Part shown: positions 8,209 through 17,697 of the stretch, in pieces | Layout: the number at the start of each line of letters is the position of its first letter | Numbering within the stretch: position 1 is the first letter of the stretch | From: Pantoea sp. Cy-639 | GTDB taxonomy: Bacteria; Pseudomonadota; Gammaproteobacteria; Pseudomonadales; Pseudomonadaceae | DNA: 64,000 bases | Assembly: GCF_011752525.1 (NCBI RefSeq) | Contig: NZ_VWXI01000002.1 | Coordinates: 186,001 to 250,000 of the forward strand | Direction of reading: 5' to 3' | Program-made: the position numbers and the translations under genes | Notes under the pieces: generated by a model | Databases searched by the model: none | What the model was told of the DNA's origin: nothing | What the model saw: the letters and a program-made list of their open reading frames with translations, nothing else

Positions 8209-8244
8209 TTGTATGGGGCTAACTCTATATTGCATGGGCTGCAA
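8209..8244. promoter_or_regulatory. Candidate MocR operator: two direct repeats
   Basis: TTGTATGGGGCTAA (8209-8222) and TTGCATGGGCTGCAA (8230-8244) are direct repeats whose starts lie 21 bases apart, two turns of DNA. The second copy is also a palindrome, TTGCA-N5-TGCAA. MocR/PdxR-type dimers are known to bind spaced direct repeats in divergent promoter regions. A TATATT hexamer (8226-8231) lies between the copies. Confidence 0.45.
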
Positions 8245-9601
8245 TTTCGTGTGGACCCCTACCCTCCCGGACAATGACCGTCCCCGCTACCTGGCACTGG
8301 TCGACGCCATCGCCAGCGCCATCGAACGCGGCGAGCTCAAGGTCGGTGAGCGCCTGCCACCGCAGCGGCGCCTGGCCTGGAACCTGGGCCTGAACCCCAG
8401 TACCACGCAGCAGGCCTATCGCGAGGCAGCGGCACGGCACCTGGTTTCCGGCGAGGTGGGCCGGGGCACCTATGTACTGGCGGGCAGCCAGGAGGCAACG
8501 CTGTTCCGCCTCAAGCAACCCCCTCACCAACCGGCGCTGATCGACCTGTCGACCAACGTGCCAGTGATGGACCCACACAACAGCGACCTGGCAAGCAGCC
8601 TGCACCAATTGCTCGCCCAAGGCGACAGCACCCTGCTCGATCACTACCTGGACCCTGAGCAACTGCTGCTCGGCCGTATCCAGTGCAGCCGCTGGCTGGC
8701 CGGCCGAGGCCTGACGCTGACAGCGGACGACCTGGCGCCCTGCGCGAGCGCCCAGCAGGCGCTGGGGGTCGTGTTGCAGTCGTTGTGTCAGGCGGGGGAA
8801 GCGGTCATGGTGGAAGCACTGACCGCCCCCGGCATCAAGGCAGCCTGCCGCCAGTTGCGCCTGCCGGTTCACGGCGTGGCCCTGGACCGGGAAGGCTTGC
8901 GCCCCGACGAGCTGGACCGCGTCGCCCGGGCCAGTGGCGCACGGGTACTGGTGACCACCCCGACCCTGCACAACCCCACCGGCGCCTGCATGAGCGAAGC
9001 CCGGCGGCAGGCCCTGGCCGAGGTGATCCGGCGTCGCGGGCTGCTGGTCATCGAAGACGACGTGTATGGCGCGCTGACCGACCAGCCGCCCCTCTACCCG
9101 TTGCTCGAAGGCCAGGGGGTGCTGATCGGCAGCCTGTCCAAGACCGTGGCCGCCGGCCTGCGTCTGGGCTGGATCGTCGCCCGCCCGGCACTGCTGGCGC
9201 AGATCGACCCGCATACCCAGGCGCCACACTGGCCACTGTCGCCACTGGACCTGCGCATCGCCTGTCAGTGGCTCGCCGACGGTACCGCGGCACGGCGCCT
9301 GGCCTGGCAGCGCCAGGAGATCGGCGAGCGCTGGCGACTGGCACGTGTCCTGTTCGGCAATGCGCTGGTCAAGGGTGGCACGGCATCGCCGCATGCCTGG
9401 CTGAACACGCCAGGAGATGCCGCGACGCTGGTCAGTCAATGTCGCGCACAGGGTGTGGAGATCGTGCCGGCCAGCGCTTTCGCCGTCGGCACGGAAATCC
9501 CGCAGGCGGTGCGCATCAGCTTGTCGGCGGCCAGCAGCCGGGCCTGCCTGAAGCAAGGCCTGGAGATCGTCCGCGACCTGATGCGCTCACCTGCCCTCTA
9601 G
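8234..9601 (+). CDS. MocR-family regulator (GntR HTH fused to aminotransferase-like domain)
   Basis: A transcription factor of about 455 residues: an N-terminal GntR winged helix (about residues 8-80, with AIERGELKVGERLPPQRRLAWNLGLN and the recognition segment PSTTQQAYREA) joined to a fold-type I aminotransferase-like domain that binds PLP. In that domain TTPTLHNPTGACMSE, VIEDDVYG and the PLP-lysine segment GSLSKTVAAGLRLGW are clear. It probably senses an amino acid or PLP derivative and controls the divergent dehydratase. The start is uncertain: ATG 8213, ATG 8234 or GTG 8249 are all possible and none has a good ribosome site; GTG 8249 would give a typical compact N-terminus (WTPTLPDNDRPRYLAL). 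Confidence 0.86.
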   Translation: MGCNFVWTPTLPDNDRPRYLALVDAIASAIERGELKVGERLPPQRRLAWNLGLNPSTTQQAYREAAARHLVSGEVGRGTYVLAGSQEATLFRLKQPPHQPALIDLSTNVPVMDPHNSDLASSLHQLLAQGDSTLLDHYLDPEQLLLGRIQCSRWLAGRGLTLTADDLAPCASAQQALGVVLQSLCQAGEAVMVEALTAPGIKAACRQLRLPVHGVALDREGLRPDELDRVARASGARVLVTTPTLHNPTGACMSEARRQALAEVIRRRGLLVIEDDVYGALTDQPPLYPLLEGQGVLIGSLSKTVAAGLRLGWIVARPALLAQIDPHTQAPHWPLSPLDLRIACQWLADGTAARRLAWQRQEIGERWRLARVLFGNALVKGGTASPHAWLNTPGDAATLVSQCRAQGVEIVPASAFAVGTEIPQAVRISLSAASSRACLKQGLEIVRDLMRSPAL

Positions 9602-9630
9602 GCTTTTCGTACAGAACCTCGCCCCCGGCC

Positions 9631-9888
9631 TCAGTTCTGCCGGCAGCCGTCGCCCATGGCACGGTACTGGATGGTGTGCACCTGGCCGTGGTGGTCTTCG
9701 TAAGTCATGGTGGCCGGCACCACTTCGCAGACGTTGGGGATGGTCGACAGGTTGATGACGCGTTTGATGTCCAGGTTGGTGGAGTAGTCGTACTGCTCGA
9801 CTGCTGGCTGGAAAGAGGCGGTCTTGAGCTGGTCCGCGAGGGCGAACGAGGACATGCCGACCAGTGCAAGAATCAGTAGGGCTTTCAT
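9631..9888 (-). CDS. DUF2790 periplasmic protein
   Basis: A small exported protein of 85 residues. A signal peptide (MKALLILALVGMSSFALA) is followed by a mature domain with YDYSTNLDIKRVINLSTIPNVCEVVPATMTYEDH and a C-terminal YRAMGDGCRQN. The two cysteines could form a disulfide. This is the Pseudomonas DUF2790 pattern, usually present in several copies per genome and of unknown function. A perfect inverted repeat lies 69-91 bases upstream of the start and may be a regulatory site. Confidence 0.85.
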   Translation of the reverse strand: MKALLILALVGMSSFALADQLKTASFQPAVEQYDYSTNLDIKRVINLSTIPNVCEVVPATMTYEDHHGQVHTIQYRAMGDGCRQN

Positions 9889-9956
9889 GGGTTTCGACCT
9901 TGATGGCTATCAAGCTGATCGAGTGACTTCTGATGCCGTCAGTGGCGCGGAGAAGT

Positions 9957-9979
9957 TGTCATCGACTGCGAAGATGACA
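9957..9979. promoter_or_regulatory. Inverted repeat upstream of the DUF2790 gene
   Basis: TGTCATC (9957-9963) and GATGACA (9973-9979) are perfect inverted repeats separated by nine bases, in the non-coding stretch before the DUF2790 gene. The size and symmetry suit a response-regulator or other dimer operator. The regulator is unknown. Confidence 0.4.
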
Positions 9980-10153
9980 CGAAGTACCGGATCCCGCCGT
10001 GTCGTACTGCAGGGGGAGTGAGAAAAATTCTACTCCCCAGCGGTAATAGTTGAACCCCAAACTCGGACAATCACTCTTGCCGTAAATGCAACAATCTGCG
10101 ACAAAGATCCGCCCTCGAAACCCGCCTGCACCTGCCGCCTCATCCTGAAGACC

Positions 10154-10603
10154 ATGCCCCCACTGACCTGCACCCGACTTCCCGAGCTACAGCGCCGATT
10201 GCTGGCGCACTTCTACCGCCAGCACGGTTCGCACATGCGCGTTGCCGGTGAGGGGCAGCAATGGGTGGCGCGCGCAGGCGATATCGTCGCCGGGCTGAAC
10301 CTGACCCCAGTACATGGCGGCCAGTGGCTCACGGGCCTGTTCGTGGCACCGCAGTGGCGCGGCAGGCAGGTCGCCTCGCAACTGGTCGACGCCGCGCTGG
10401 CCGAACAGCCCGGCGCGACCTGGCTGTTCTGCCATCCCGACCTCGTACCCTTCTACCAGCGCCTGGCGTTCACCTGCGCGATGCAACTGCCCGAGGCACT
10501 GGCCACGCGACTGGCTCGCTACCAACGCAGCAAGCCGTTGGTGGCGCTGGTACACGGTCAATCGTCGGCGACCTCGAGCCCGGGAAACAGCACCTCGGTA
10601 TAG
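10154..10603 (+). CDS. GNAT-family N-acetyltransferase
   Basis: A 149-residue GNAT acetyltransferase, cytoplasmic. The central strand and acetyl-CoA loop read [27 protein letters not shown], with RGRQVA as the pyrophosphate-binding motif, followed by [19 protein letters not shown], the usual C-terminal part of the fold. The substrate is unknown. The 3' end overlaps the convergent def gene by 46 bases; the last residues ([15 protein letters not shown]) are therefore encoded antisense to def and are probably a dispensable tail. Confidence 0.78.
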   Translation: MPPLTCTRLPELQRRLLAHFYRQHGSHMRVAGEGQQWVARAGDIVAGLNLTPVHGGQWLTGLFVAPQWRGRQVASQLVDAALAEQPGATWLFCHPDLVPFYQRLAFTCAMQLPEALATRLARYQRSKPLVALVHGQSSATSSPGNSTSV

Positions 10604-11094
10604 CCGAACTTGGCGAAATCCTGGATCCGCGAGGGGTACAACCGGCCGATCAGATGATCGCACTCGTGCTGCACCACCCGGGCATGGAAGCCATCGGCGA
10701 AGCGCTCGATCGGATTGCCCTGCGGGTCAATGCCTGAATAGCGGATGTGCTTGAAGCGCGGCACCACGCCGCGTAGCCCGGGCACCGAAAGACAGCCCTC
10801 CCAGCCTTCCTCGATTTCACTGGCCAACGGCGTGATCACCGGATTGAGCAGGATGGTCCGTGGCACCGCCTCGGCATCCGGGTAGCGCTCGCTGCGCTCG
10901 AAACCGAAGATCACCAGTTGCAGGTCGATACCGATCTGCGGCGCGGCCAGACCCACGCCACCGACATGGGCCATGGTCTCGAACATGTCATCGATCAGTT
11001 GCTGCAATTGCGGGCTGCCGAGCATGTGCTCGGGCACTGGCGGGGCGATGCGCAGCAGGCGCTCATCGCCCATCTTGAGGATGTCACGGATCAT
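10558..11094 (-). CDS. def: Peptide deformylase
   Basis: Removes the formyl group from the initiator methionine of new proteins. All three deformylase motifs are present in 178 residues: [10 protein letters not shown] (46-55), EGCLSVPG with metal ligand Cys101, and QHECDHL with ligands His143 and His147 and catalytic Glu144. It is not beside fmt, so it is probably the second deformylase of a Pseudomonas genome. Its start overlaps the stop of the upstream yihY-like gene (ATGA), making a two-gene unit. The 3' end overlaps the convergent GNAT gene. Confidence 0.95.
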   Translation of the reverse strand: MIRDILKMGDERLLRIAPPVPEHMLGSPQLQQLIDDMFETMAHVGGVGLAAPQIGIDLQLVIFGFERSERYPDAEAVPRTILLNPVITPLASEIEEGWEGCLSVPGLRGVVPRFKHIRYSGIDPQGNPIERFADGFHARVVQHECDHLIGRLYPSRIQDFAKFGYTEVLFPGLEVADD

Positions 11095-12050
11095 CAGCTA
11101 TTCGACTCGCGGGGCTGGGGTTCGACGGTGGGCGGGTGCTCATGGCCGAGCACGGTGATGGTTTCCTGCGGGTTGTCGTGGGTGAATTCCTTCTCGCCGG
11201 GATTCTTGCCCTCGGCCGACATATGTTCGATCACCGCGTTCATTTCCGCCCCAAGCAGCAGCACGGCGGCAGAAATATAGAAGTACAGCAGCAGCACGAT
11301 GATCGCACCGATACTGCCATACATGGCGTTGTAGTCGGCGAAGGTCTTCACGTAGTAGGCAAAGCCCAGCGAGGCGACGATCCACACCACCACCGCCAGC
11401 ACCGAGCCCGGGGTGATGAAGCGAAACTTCTGCTTCACGTCGGGCATCACGTAGTACATCAACGCCACCGCCACCATCATCAGAATGATGATCGCCGGCC
11501 AGCGCAGGATGGTCCAGACCACCACCACAGCTTCCTCCAGCCCGACCTGGGAGGCGATCCACTCCATCACCTGGGGCCCGAGCACCATCAGCGCGGCGGC
11601 GGCCAGCAGCATGCCGGCGATGCCCACGGTGTAGATGATCGACAGCGGAATGCGCTTCCACACCGGGCGCCCCTCGGGCACATCGTAGGCGGCGTTCATC
11701 GCGCTCATCATCAGGCGCACACCGGCCGAGGCGGTCCACAGGGCGATCACGATACCCACCGACAGCAACCCGCCCTTGGATTGCTGCAACTGGTCGATCA
11801 CTGGATTGACCTGGTCCAGCGCCTGGGGCGGCAGCACCAGTTCGGTCTGCAGGCGCAGCCAGGTGAAGAAGTCCGGCAGGTGCAGGAAACCGATCAGGGC
11901 GATCAGGAACAGCAGGAAGGGGAACAGCGAAAACAGCATCTGGTAGGCCAGCGCGGACGCGTAGGTGGACATCTCGTCATCGAGGAACTCCTTGACGGTG
12001 CGCACCAGCACGCGGTGCAGGGGCAGGCCGCGCAGGTCGGGGAAAATCAT
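11094..12050 (-). CDS. YihY-family inner-membrane protein
   Basis: A 318-residue membrane protein with about six helices, of the YihY/UPF0761 family once misnamed ribonuclease BN. Typical features are the N-terminal [63 protein letters not shown], and the late [31 protein letters not shown]. The C-terminal 40 residues are hydrophilic and probably cytoplasmic. Function is unproven. It is translationally coupled to def. Confidence 0.88.
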   Translation of the reverse strand: MIFPDLRGLPLHRVLVRTVKEFLDDEMSTYASALAYQMLFSLFPFLLFLIALIGFLHLPDFFTWLRLQTELVLPPQALDQVNPVIDQLQQSKGGLLSVGIVIALWTASAGVRLMMSAMNAAYDVPEGRPVWKRIPLSIIYTVGIAGMLLAAAALMVLGPQVMEWIASQVGLEEAVVVVWTILRWPAIIILMMVAVALMYYVMPDVKQKFRFITPGSVLAVVVWIVASLGFAYYVKTFADYNAMYGSIGAIIVLLLYFYISAAVLLLGAEMNAVIEHMSAEGKNPGEKEFTHDNPQETITVLGHEHPPTVEPQPRESNS

Positions 12051-12197
12051 AGCGTCTCCTTTCGCCGCTTGATCATCGAGTGGTTGGCCAGGGCCATCAG
12101 ACGGCCTGGCGATGCAGACAAGTCTAATAGACCGTGCCGCAACTGTGACGGCTCAATGGCCAAAGCAGGAAAACGGCTACCCCGGAGCATGATGAAA

Positions 12198-12227
12198 CCG
12201 TAGGCGCCAGCGTGCTGGCGCCTACGG
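12198..12227. terminator. Perfect 13-bp hairpin between yihY-like and csbD-like genes
   Basis: The arms CCGTAGGCGCCAG (12198-12210) and CTGGCGCCTACGG (12215-12227) enclose a CGTG loop. It lies 15 bases past the csbD-like stop, in position to end that minus-strand transcript, but has no clear T-run. It also resembles the GTAGGAGCC-type palindromes repeated elsewhere in the window. Confidence 0.5.
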
Positions 12228-12242
12228 CCAGTCAGGCGTGGC

Positions 12243-12422
12243 TCACGGCTTCTTGACGGCGTCCTTGACCTTGCCTACGGCCTGCTGCGCCTCGCCCTTG
12301 AGCTCCTGGACCTTGCCTTCGGCACGCAGCTTGTCGTCGCCAGTGGCCTTGCCGATGCCTTGCTTGATGTTGCCCACGGCCTCGTTGACCAGCCCTTTCG
12401 CTTTATCCTTGGTGCCACTCAT
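12243..12422 (-). CDS. CsbD-family stress protein
   Basis: A 59-residue hydrophilic, lysine-rich protein: [20 protein letters not shown], then [20 protein letters not shown] and a tail of KDAVKKP. This is the CsbD pattern of short amphipathic repeats, induced by general stress in many bacteria and without known biochemical function. The ATG at 12422 has AGGAGA seven bases upstream; a longer open frame on this strand has no support. A strong hairpin follows the stop. Confidence 0.9.
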   Translation of the reverse strand: MSGTKDKAKGLVNEAVGNIKQGIGKATGDDKLRAEGKVQELKGEAQQAVGKVKDAVKKP

Positions 12423-12654
12423 GGGATGTCTCCTAACAGGAAAGACACGGGAAGTCGTGTCGACACCTGATCGACCCATGTCCTGCGGCCAGAGTTTCAA
12501 TCGAATCGTGACCTTCCAGCCAAACGGCCAGCTCGAGCGCTGGGCACGCCTGCCAGCAGAGGATTTTCTGACATCCCGAGGGTACGGGCTTGCCCCGCGA
12601 TCAGGCCACCCGCACAATATCGGGCCTTTATGGCGTCAACCCGCAGGAACCTGC

Positions 12655-13035
12655 ATGAAACTCGACAAACCCACCGCCATCGCCCGCCGCAACGAAGCGC
12701 TGGAGCGACCGGTGCTCACCCGCGACAACACCCTGTTCGCCATCCTCGACAAGAAGCGCAACCTGTGGTGGTTCGAAGTACCGGTGGCACTGCTGCGCAA
12801 GGGCCAGCCCGACTGGATCAACCTGCTGCTGCACACCCCGGAGACCGACGAGCTGCAACACCTGAAGGTGCCGACCAATTTCCTGCGCGCTCACCAGGAG
12901 CAGATGGAAGTGCGCCACCCGGGCAAGCGTCGCTCGACCATCAGCCTGGCGCTGAGCGCCGACCGCGACTCGCGGCTGCGCGACACCCGTCCGGGTGGCG
13001 AGCAGCTGAACTTCAGCACCTTCGTGCAGGCCTGA
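12655..13035 (+). CDS. Conserved hypothetical protein
   Basis: A 126-residue soluble protein with no signal peptide or membrane segment. It opens MKLDKPTAIARRNEALERPV and contains FAILDKKRNLWWFEVPVALL and WINLLLHTPETDELQHLKVP. I do not recognise a family; it looks like a small alpha/beta protein conserved in pseudomonads. The ATG at 12655 has AGGA seven bases upstream; the frame is open further left, but that part is antisense to csbD and not coding. Its stop abuts the convergent cvfB gene with no gap. Confidence 0.7.
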   Translation: MKLDKPTAIARRNEALERPVLTRDNTLFAILDKKRNLWWFEVPVALLRKGQPDWINLLLHTPETDELQHLKVPTNFLRAHQEQMEVRHPGKRRSTISLALSADRDSRLRDTRPGGEQLNFSTFVQA

Positions 13036-13872
13036 TCAGGCCCGCTCGATCCGGTCGTCATGGATGACGATCCGGCCCTGCTTGAACAACGCGCCGATGG
13101 CTTTCTTGAAGTTGCCCTTGCTGACGTTGAACATCTGGCTGATCACCGCCGGATCGCTCTTGTCGCACACCGGCAGCACGCCACCGGCTGCGTCCAGGCG
13201 CTGCATGATCTGCTCGTGCAGGCCGTCGGCCAGGGCCTGGCCCACCGGCTGCAGGCTCAGGGCGATCTTGCCGTCGTGGCGCACTTCCTTGATGAAGCCC
13301 TTCTCGTGCATGCCCGAACGCAGGAACTTGAATACCTCGTTCTTGTGGATCAGGCCCCAGTGGCGGTTGTTGATGATCGCCTTGAAGCCCATCGGCGTCT
13401 CGCCGGCCACCAGCAGCTCGACCGGCTGGCCGGGCTTGTAGTCCACCGGGGTGCGGTCCAGGTAGCGGTCCAGCTTGGCCGTGGCGGTGATGCGCCGGGT
13501 GCGCTTGTCCAGATAGGCGTGGACCACGCAGTAATCGCCGATCTTCAGCGGCCGCGACTCTTCCGAGTACGGCATCAGCAGGTCCTTGGACAGCCCCCAG
13601 TCGAGGAAGATACCGGCACCGTTGATGTCCTTGACCTTGAGGCTGGCGAACTCGCCGACCTGCATCTTCGGTTTCTCGGTGGTGGCGATCAGCTGGTCTT
13701 CGCTGTCCAGGTAGATGAACACGTTGAGCCAGTCATCGAGTTCCAGCTCCGCATCCTTGGGGAAGTAACGCCGTGGCAGGAGAATCTCCCCGTCGGCGCC
13801 GCCATCCAGGTACAGGCCGAATTCCACGTGCTTCACGATTTGCAAACTGTTGTAGCGCCCAAGCAGAGCCAT
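13036..13872 (-). CDS. CvfB-family S1-domain RNA-binding protein
   Basis: A 278-residue protein of the CvfB (YitL) family: tandem S1-like beta-barrels followed by a winged helix. It opens MALLGRYNSLQIVKHVEFG with DGEILLPRRYFP, then GAGIFLDWGLSKDLLMPY (an S1 repeat), the GLIHKNEVFKFLRSGMHEKG repeat, and the C-terminal SQMFNVSKGNFKKAIGALF winged helix. CvfB proteins bind RNA and influence virulence-gene expression in Staphylococcus; the role in pseudomonads is not established. Confidence 0.88.
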   Translation of the reverse strand: MALLGRYNSLQIVKHVEFGLYLDGGADGEILLPRRYFPKDAELELDDWLNVFIYLDSEDQLIATTEKPKMQVGEFASLKVKDINGAGIFLDWGLSKDLLMPYSEESRPLKIGDYCVVHAYLDKRTRRITATAKLDRYLDRTPVDYKPGQPVELLVAGETPMGFKAIINNRHWGLIHKNEVFKFLRSGMHEKGFIKEVRHDGKIALSLQPVGQALADGLHEQIMQRLDAAGGVLPVCDKSDPAVISQMFNVSKGNFKKAIGALFKQGRIVIHDDRIERA

Positions 13873-14002
13873 TTCCGAAGATCCTCAAGACAAGGCGGCT
13901 ATTCTAACACCTGCGCAGCCGGGTCGCCCGATGGCACATGCTGCACAACCGTCACGCCCACCTTGCGCCTACCGCCTGGCCAGCCCCAGCAAGGATTCGC
14001 CC

Positions 14003-14737
14003 ATGCCCGTTCGTCGGACCGCAACGCTGCTCGCCCTTCTCGCCACCTGTCTGGTGCACCTGGCCTGGCACTGCCAGACCCAGTTGCCCGGTTACCTCGA
14101 CTGGCTCGACCAGGTGCGCCTGATGGTGGCCAATGATGCAGTCACCGACCAGGCCCTGCGCCAACGCACCGCCGAAGCGCGCCAGGCCATCGGCCGGGTC
14201 GCCGAGGCGATCACCCCGTCCGCCAGCGAGCTGTTGCGTGGCATGAGCGACGCGCAGGTGGCCACGATGCGCAGGGCCTTCCACGACGACATCGCCAAGC
14301 GCCAGCAGGACTATGTCGACACACCGCTGGCCGAGCAGATCGACGAGCGCGCCAGGCGCATGCAGAAGCGCCTGCGCCCCTGGTTCGGCGAACTCAGCGC
14401 CAGCCAGCGCCTGCGGGTGGTGAACTGGTCCCAGGCGCTGGGCGACCAGAACCGTCAGTGGATCGCCAACCGCGCCCACTGGCAGCAGCAACTGGCATTG
14501 GCGATGGACCAGCGCGACACCCCGGGCTTCGAGCCCCGCCTGGCGCAGTTGCTGCAACACAAGGAGAGCCTGTGGACGCCCGAGTACCGCCAGGCGTTCC
14601 AGAACACCGAGCAGCAGGCCCGCAGCCTGCTGGTGGACCTGGTCAGGCAGAGCAGCCCGGCGCAGCGGGCGTTCCTGCAACAGCGGCTGGGCAAGGTGCG
14701 GGCGGACTTCAGCGGGCTCAAGTGCCTCCAAGGCTGA
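14003..14737 (+). CDS. DUF6279-like exported protein
   Basis: A 244-residue protein starting with a hydrophobic leader (RRTATLLALLATCLVHLAWHCQ) that looks like a signal peptide or anchor; the Cys after WH is not a convincing lipobox. The rest is highly helical and charged, with KRLRPWFGELSASQRLRVVN and LVRQSSPAQRAFLQQRLGKV, the spacing seen in DUF6279 proteins of pseudomonads. The ATG at 14003 has AAGGA at 13991-13995; an earlier in-frame ATG at 13931 has none. Function is unknown and the family assignment is tentative. Confidence 0.65.
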   Translation: MPVRRTATLLALLATCLVHLAWHCQTQLPGYLDWLDQVRLMVANDAVTDQALRQRTAEARQAIGRVAEAITPSASELLRGMSDAQVATMRRAFHDDIAKRQQDYVDTPLAEQIDERARRMQKRLRPWFGELSASQRLRVVNWSQALGDQNRQWIANRAHWQQQLALAMDQRDTPGFEPRLAQLLQHKESLWTPEYRQAFQNTEQQARSLLVDLVRQSSPAQRAFLQQRLGKVRADFSGLKCLQG

Positions 14738-14863
14738 GATTGGACGAGGCGATCACCTTGGATTTCGCCTGGCGAAACGAACCTCGCTGGGCATGGCGCC
14801 GGTGCTCGCCGGCAAGGCCGGCTCCTGCAACGTCGTTGCCAGTGGTTTCTTGCCCTGGCCTTG

Positions 14864-16579
14864 TCAGCGTCCCTTGCGCCGATACGGGAACACATCGATC
14901 ACCTTCCCCGCCCGGATCGCCTCCTGCAGCCCCTTCCAGTAGTCGGCATCGTACAGCTCGCCGTGCAGGCGACTGAACAGCTGGCGCTGGCCGATATCGG
15001 CGAACAGGAACGGCGGGAACTCCTCGGGGAACACGTCGTGCGGGCCGATCGAATACCACGGCTCGCCCGACATTTCGTCCTCCGGATAGCGCGGCGGCGG
15101 GATATGGCGGAAGTTGACCTCGGTGAGGAAACTGATTTCGTCGTAGTCATAGAACACCACCCGGCCATGACGAGTGACGCCGAAATTCTTCAAAAGCATG
15201 TCGCCGGGAAAGATGTTCGCCGCCGCCAGTTGCTTGATCGCCAGCCCGTAGTCCTCCAGCGCCTCGAGCACCTGGCCCTCGCTGGCATGCTCCAGGTACA
15301 GGTTCAGCGGGGTCATGCGCCGCTCGGTCCAGCAGTGACGGATCAGCACCGTATCGCCCTCCAGGCTTACGGTCGACGGCGCCACCTCGAGCAGCTCGGC
15401 CAGGCAGTCGGGCTCGAACTTGTCCCGAGGAAAGCGAAAATCGGCGAACTCCTGGGTATCGGCCATGCGCCCGACGCGGTCGACGCTCTTCACCAGGCGG
15501 TACTTCTCGATCACCGTGGCGCGATCGACGGTCTTCGACGGCGAGAAGCGGTCCTTGATGATCTTGAACACGGTATTGAAACCCGGCAGCGTGAACACGC
15601 TCATGACCATGCCGCGCACCCCAGGCGCCATCACGAAACGGTCGTCGCTGCCGGCCAGGTGGTTGATCAGCGCGCGGTAGAACTCCGACTTGCCCTGCTT
15701 GTAGAAACCGATCGAGGTGTACAGCTCGGCAATATGCTTGCCCGGCAGGATGCGCTTGAGGAAGTTGACGAACTCCGCCGGCACCGGCACATCGGCCATG
15801 AAGTACGAGCGGGTGAACGAGAAGATGATCGATACCTCGGCCTCGTCGGTGATCAGCGCATCGACCTCGATGCCGTGCCCTTCGCGGTTCAGCAGGGCGA
15901 TGACCAGCGGCCACTGCTCGTCGCGGTTGTACAGGCGCCCGACCAGGTAGGCGCCCTTGTTGCGGTACAGGACCGGCGTGAACAGCTCCACGGTCAACGC
16001 CGGGTCCTTGCACACCCAGTCAGGCAGGCAATCGCGCAATTGCTCTTCGAGCCGCGCCAGGTCGCCCTCGAGGTCGCCATAGGGCACGGCGAACGCATAG
16101 TCGGCCAGGATGCTGCGCAGCAGCGCCCTGAGCCCGCCGTCAGGACGATAGCTGCGGATCTGCGTCGCTCGCTCGTGGCTGCGCAGGGAGGGCCGGGTGG
16201 TGTGGATGAACATGCAGCCATCGCTGATCAGGTCGTGACTGAACAGGCTGCAGAACAACGAGTTGTACCAGGTCTCGGACAACTCGTCGTCCAGGCGCGG
16301 GTCGATCAGGCGGATATAGGCGTTCTTCACCAGCGGCCACTGCTCGACGTCCAGCAGCACCGGGGCACTGAAGCGCTGGTGCAGCCAGCCGTTGACCTCG
16401 GCGACCTTCGCCTCGTACAGGCTGATGCGCGCTGCCGCCGCGAGCTGGATGTCCTGCCAGCGCGCCTGCTCGAAACGTTCGCGGGCGCCAAGTGTGATCC
16501 GGCGAAAATGCTCGCGGTAGTCGTCGAAGCCGTCGAGGATCAGCCGGGCGATTTCAGCCGCGGGCCAGGATGAGGTCAT
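14864..16579 (-). CDS. aceK: Isocitrate dehydrogenase kinase/phosphatase AceK
   Basis: Bifunctional enzyme that phosphorylates and dephosphorylates isocitrate dehydrogenase, switching carbon between the TCA cycle and the glyoxylate shunt. It has 571 residues, the expected length for Pseudomonas. The AceK-specific nucleotide loop [19 protein letters not shown], the FKIIKDRF segment and the catalytic region [14 protein letters not shown] with downstream [10 protein letters not shown] are intact. The start at 16579 ([20 protein letters not shown]) matches the family; the frame is open for another 134 codons but that sequence overlaps the divergent EamA gene and is not protein-like. Confidence 0.95.
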   Translation of the reverse strand: MTSSWPAAEIARLILDGFDDYREHFRRITLGARERFEQARWQDIQLAAAARISLYEAKVAEVNGWLHQRFSAPVLLDVEQWPLVKNAYIRLIDPRLDDELSETWYNSLFCSLFSHDLISDGCMFIHTTRPSLRSHERATQIRSYRPDGGLRALLRSILADYAFAVPYGDLEGDLARLEEQLRDCLPDWVCKDPALTVELFTPVLYRNKGAYLVGRLYNRDEQWPLVIALLNREGHGIEVDALITDEAEVSIIFSFTRSYFMADVPVPAEFVNFLKRILPGKHIAELYTSIGFYKQGKSEFYRALINHLAGSDDRFVMAPGVRGMVMSVFTLPGFNTVFKIIKDRFSPSKTVDRATVIEKYRLVKSVDRVGRMADTQEFADFRFPRDKFEPDCLAELLEVAPSTVSLEGDTVLIRHCWTERRMTPLNLYLEHASEGQVLEALEDYGLAIKQLAAANIFPGDMLLKNFGVTRHGRVVFYDYDEISFLTEVNFRHIPPPRYPEDEMSGEPWYSIGPHDVFPEEFPPFLFADIGQRQLFSRLHGELYDADYWKGLQEAIRAGKVIDVFPYRRKGR

Positions 16580-16751
16580 GCGCGAGGTCTCGCTGTGGGG
16601 GGTGAGTAGAGAGCTTAGTCGTCTACCGGCGCTGCACTGGCAAATGCCGAACAAGCCTCGCCTGGCTGCGCTGCACACAGCAAGAAAGCACAAGAATACC
16701 CATCCGCCCTGACGTACACTCGCGCCCCTGCCCCACCGCCGGAGACCTCCC

Positions 16752-17630
16752 GTGAGCCCCATCGCCCTCGCCCGCCTGCTGATCCTTGCTGCAGTGTGGG
16801 GCGCCAGCTTCCTGTTCATGCGCATCATCGCCCCGGAAATCGGCACCGTGCCCACGGCATTCTTCCGCGTGTCGATCTCCTGCCTGGGGCTGATCGCGAT
16901 TCTCGCCGCCGCGCGGGTGCGCTGGAACTTCCAGGGCAAGCTGGGCGCCTGCCTGGTGCTGGGCATGATCAACTCCGGCATTCCTGCGACCTTCTATTCG
17001 GTGGCGGCGCAGGTGCTGCCGGCAGGCTACTCGGCGATCTTCAACGCCACCACGCCGCTGATGGGCGTACTGATCGGCACGCTGTTCTTCCGCGAGACGA
17101 TGACCCTGCCCAAGCTGTGCGGTATCTTCCTCGGCCTGTTCGGCGTCGGCATCCTCAGCGGCGCCGGCCCGGTGGCGCTGGACATGGCCCTGGTACAAGG
17201 CGCCCTGGCCTGCCTGGCGGCTACCACCTGCTATGGCTTCGCCGGCTTCCTCGCCCGCCGCTGGGTCGGCACCCTGGACAGCCGCCTGTCGGCGCTGGGC
17301 AGCATGCTCGGTGCCACCCTGCTGCTCAGCCCGCTGTTCGCCTGGAGCGCACTGACCCAGCCGCCGGCCAGCTGGGGTGGCTGGCAGGTGTGGCTGTCGC
17401 TGCTGGGCCTGGGGCTGTTGTGCACCGCGTTCGCCTACATCCTGTACTTCCGCCTGCTCAACGAGATCGGGCCGATCAAGGCCAGTACCGTGACCTTCCT
17501 GATTCCGGTGTTCGGGGTGTTGTGGGGAGCATGGCTGCTGGGCGAGCCACTGTCGATGGCGCACCTGTATGGCGGGGTATTGATCGGCGCGGCGCTGTGG
17601 CTGGTACTGCGCCCGGCACGATCGACGTAG
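16752..17630 (+). CDS. EamA/DMT-family transporter
   Basis: An inner-membrane protein of 292 residues with ten predicted helices in two EamA repeats; the first begins [20 protein letters not shown] and the second about residue 150. The conserved end of repeat two is seen in [27 protein letters not shown]. It starts with GTG at 16752, with GGAG at 16741-16744. EamA proteins export amino acids, metabolites or drugs; the substrate is unknown. It is divergent from aceK, and its stop overlaps a GTAGGAGCC-type palindrome. Confidence 0.88.
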   Translation: MSPIALARLLILAAVWGASFLFMRIIAPEIGTVPTAFFRVSISCLGLIAILAAARVRWNFQGKLGACLVLGMINSGIPATFYSVAAQVLPAGYSAIFNATTPLMGVLIGTLFFRETMTLPKLCGIFLGLFGVGILSGAGPVALDMALVQGALACLAATTCYGFAGFLARRWVGTLDSRLSALGSMLGATLLLSPLFAWSALTQPPASWGGWQVWLSLLGLGLLCTAFAYILYFRLLNEIGPIKASTVTFLIPVFGVLWGAWLLGEPLSMAHLYGGVLIGAALWLVLRPARST

Positions 17631-17671
17631 GAGCCGGCCCTGCCGGCGAACACCGGCAAGGCTGGCTCCTG
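17627..17671. repeat. GTAGGAGCC-type intergenic palindrome (probable bidirectional terminator)
   Basis: GTAGGAGCCGGCC at the left and GGCTGGCTCCTGC at the right form a long imperfect hairpin around CCGGCGAACACCGG. A closely matching copy lies at 41794-41840. It sits between two convergent EamA genes and overlaps the TAG stop of the first, so it probably terminates both. Confidence 0.7.
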
Positions 17672-17697
17672 CGCAACGACGACGTCAGTCCTGCGCC

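Noticed and set aside
14861-16573. A 570-codon plus-strand frame across aceK
   Set aside because: Antisense to aceK, which has all family motifs.
16580-16981. N-terminal extension of AceK by 134 residues
   Set aside because: Overlaps the divergent EamA gene and is not protein-like; known AceK proteins of 571 residues start at 16579.
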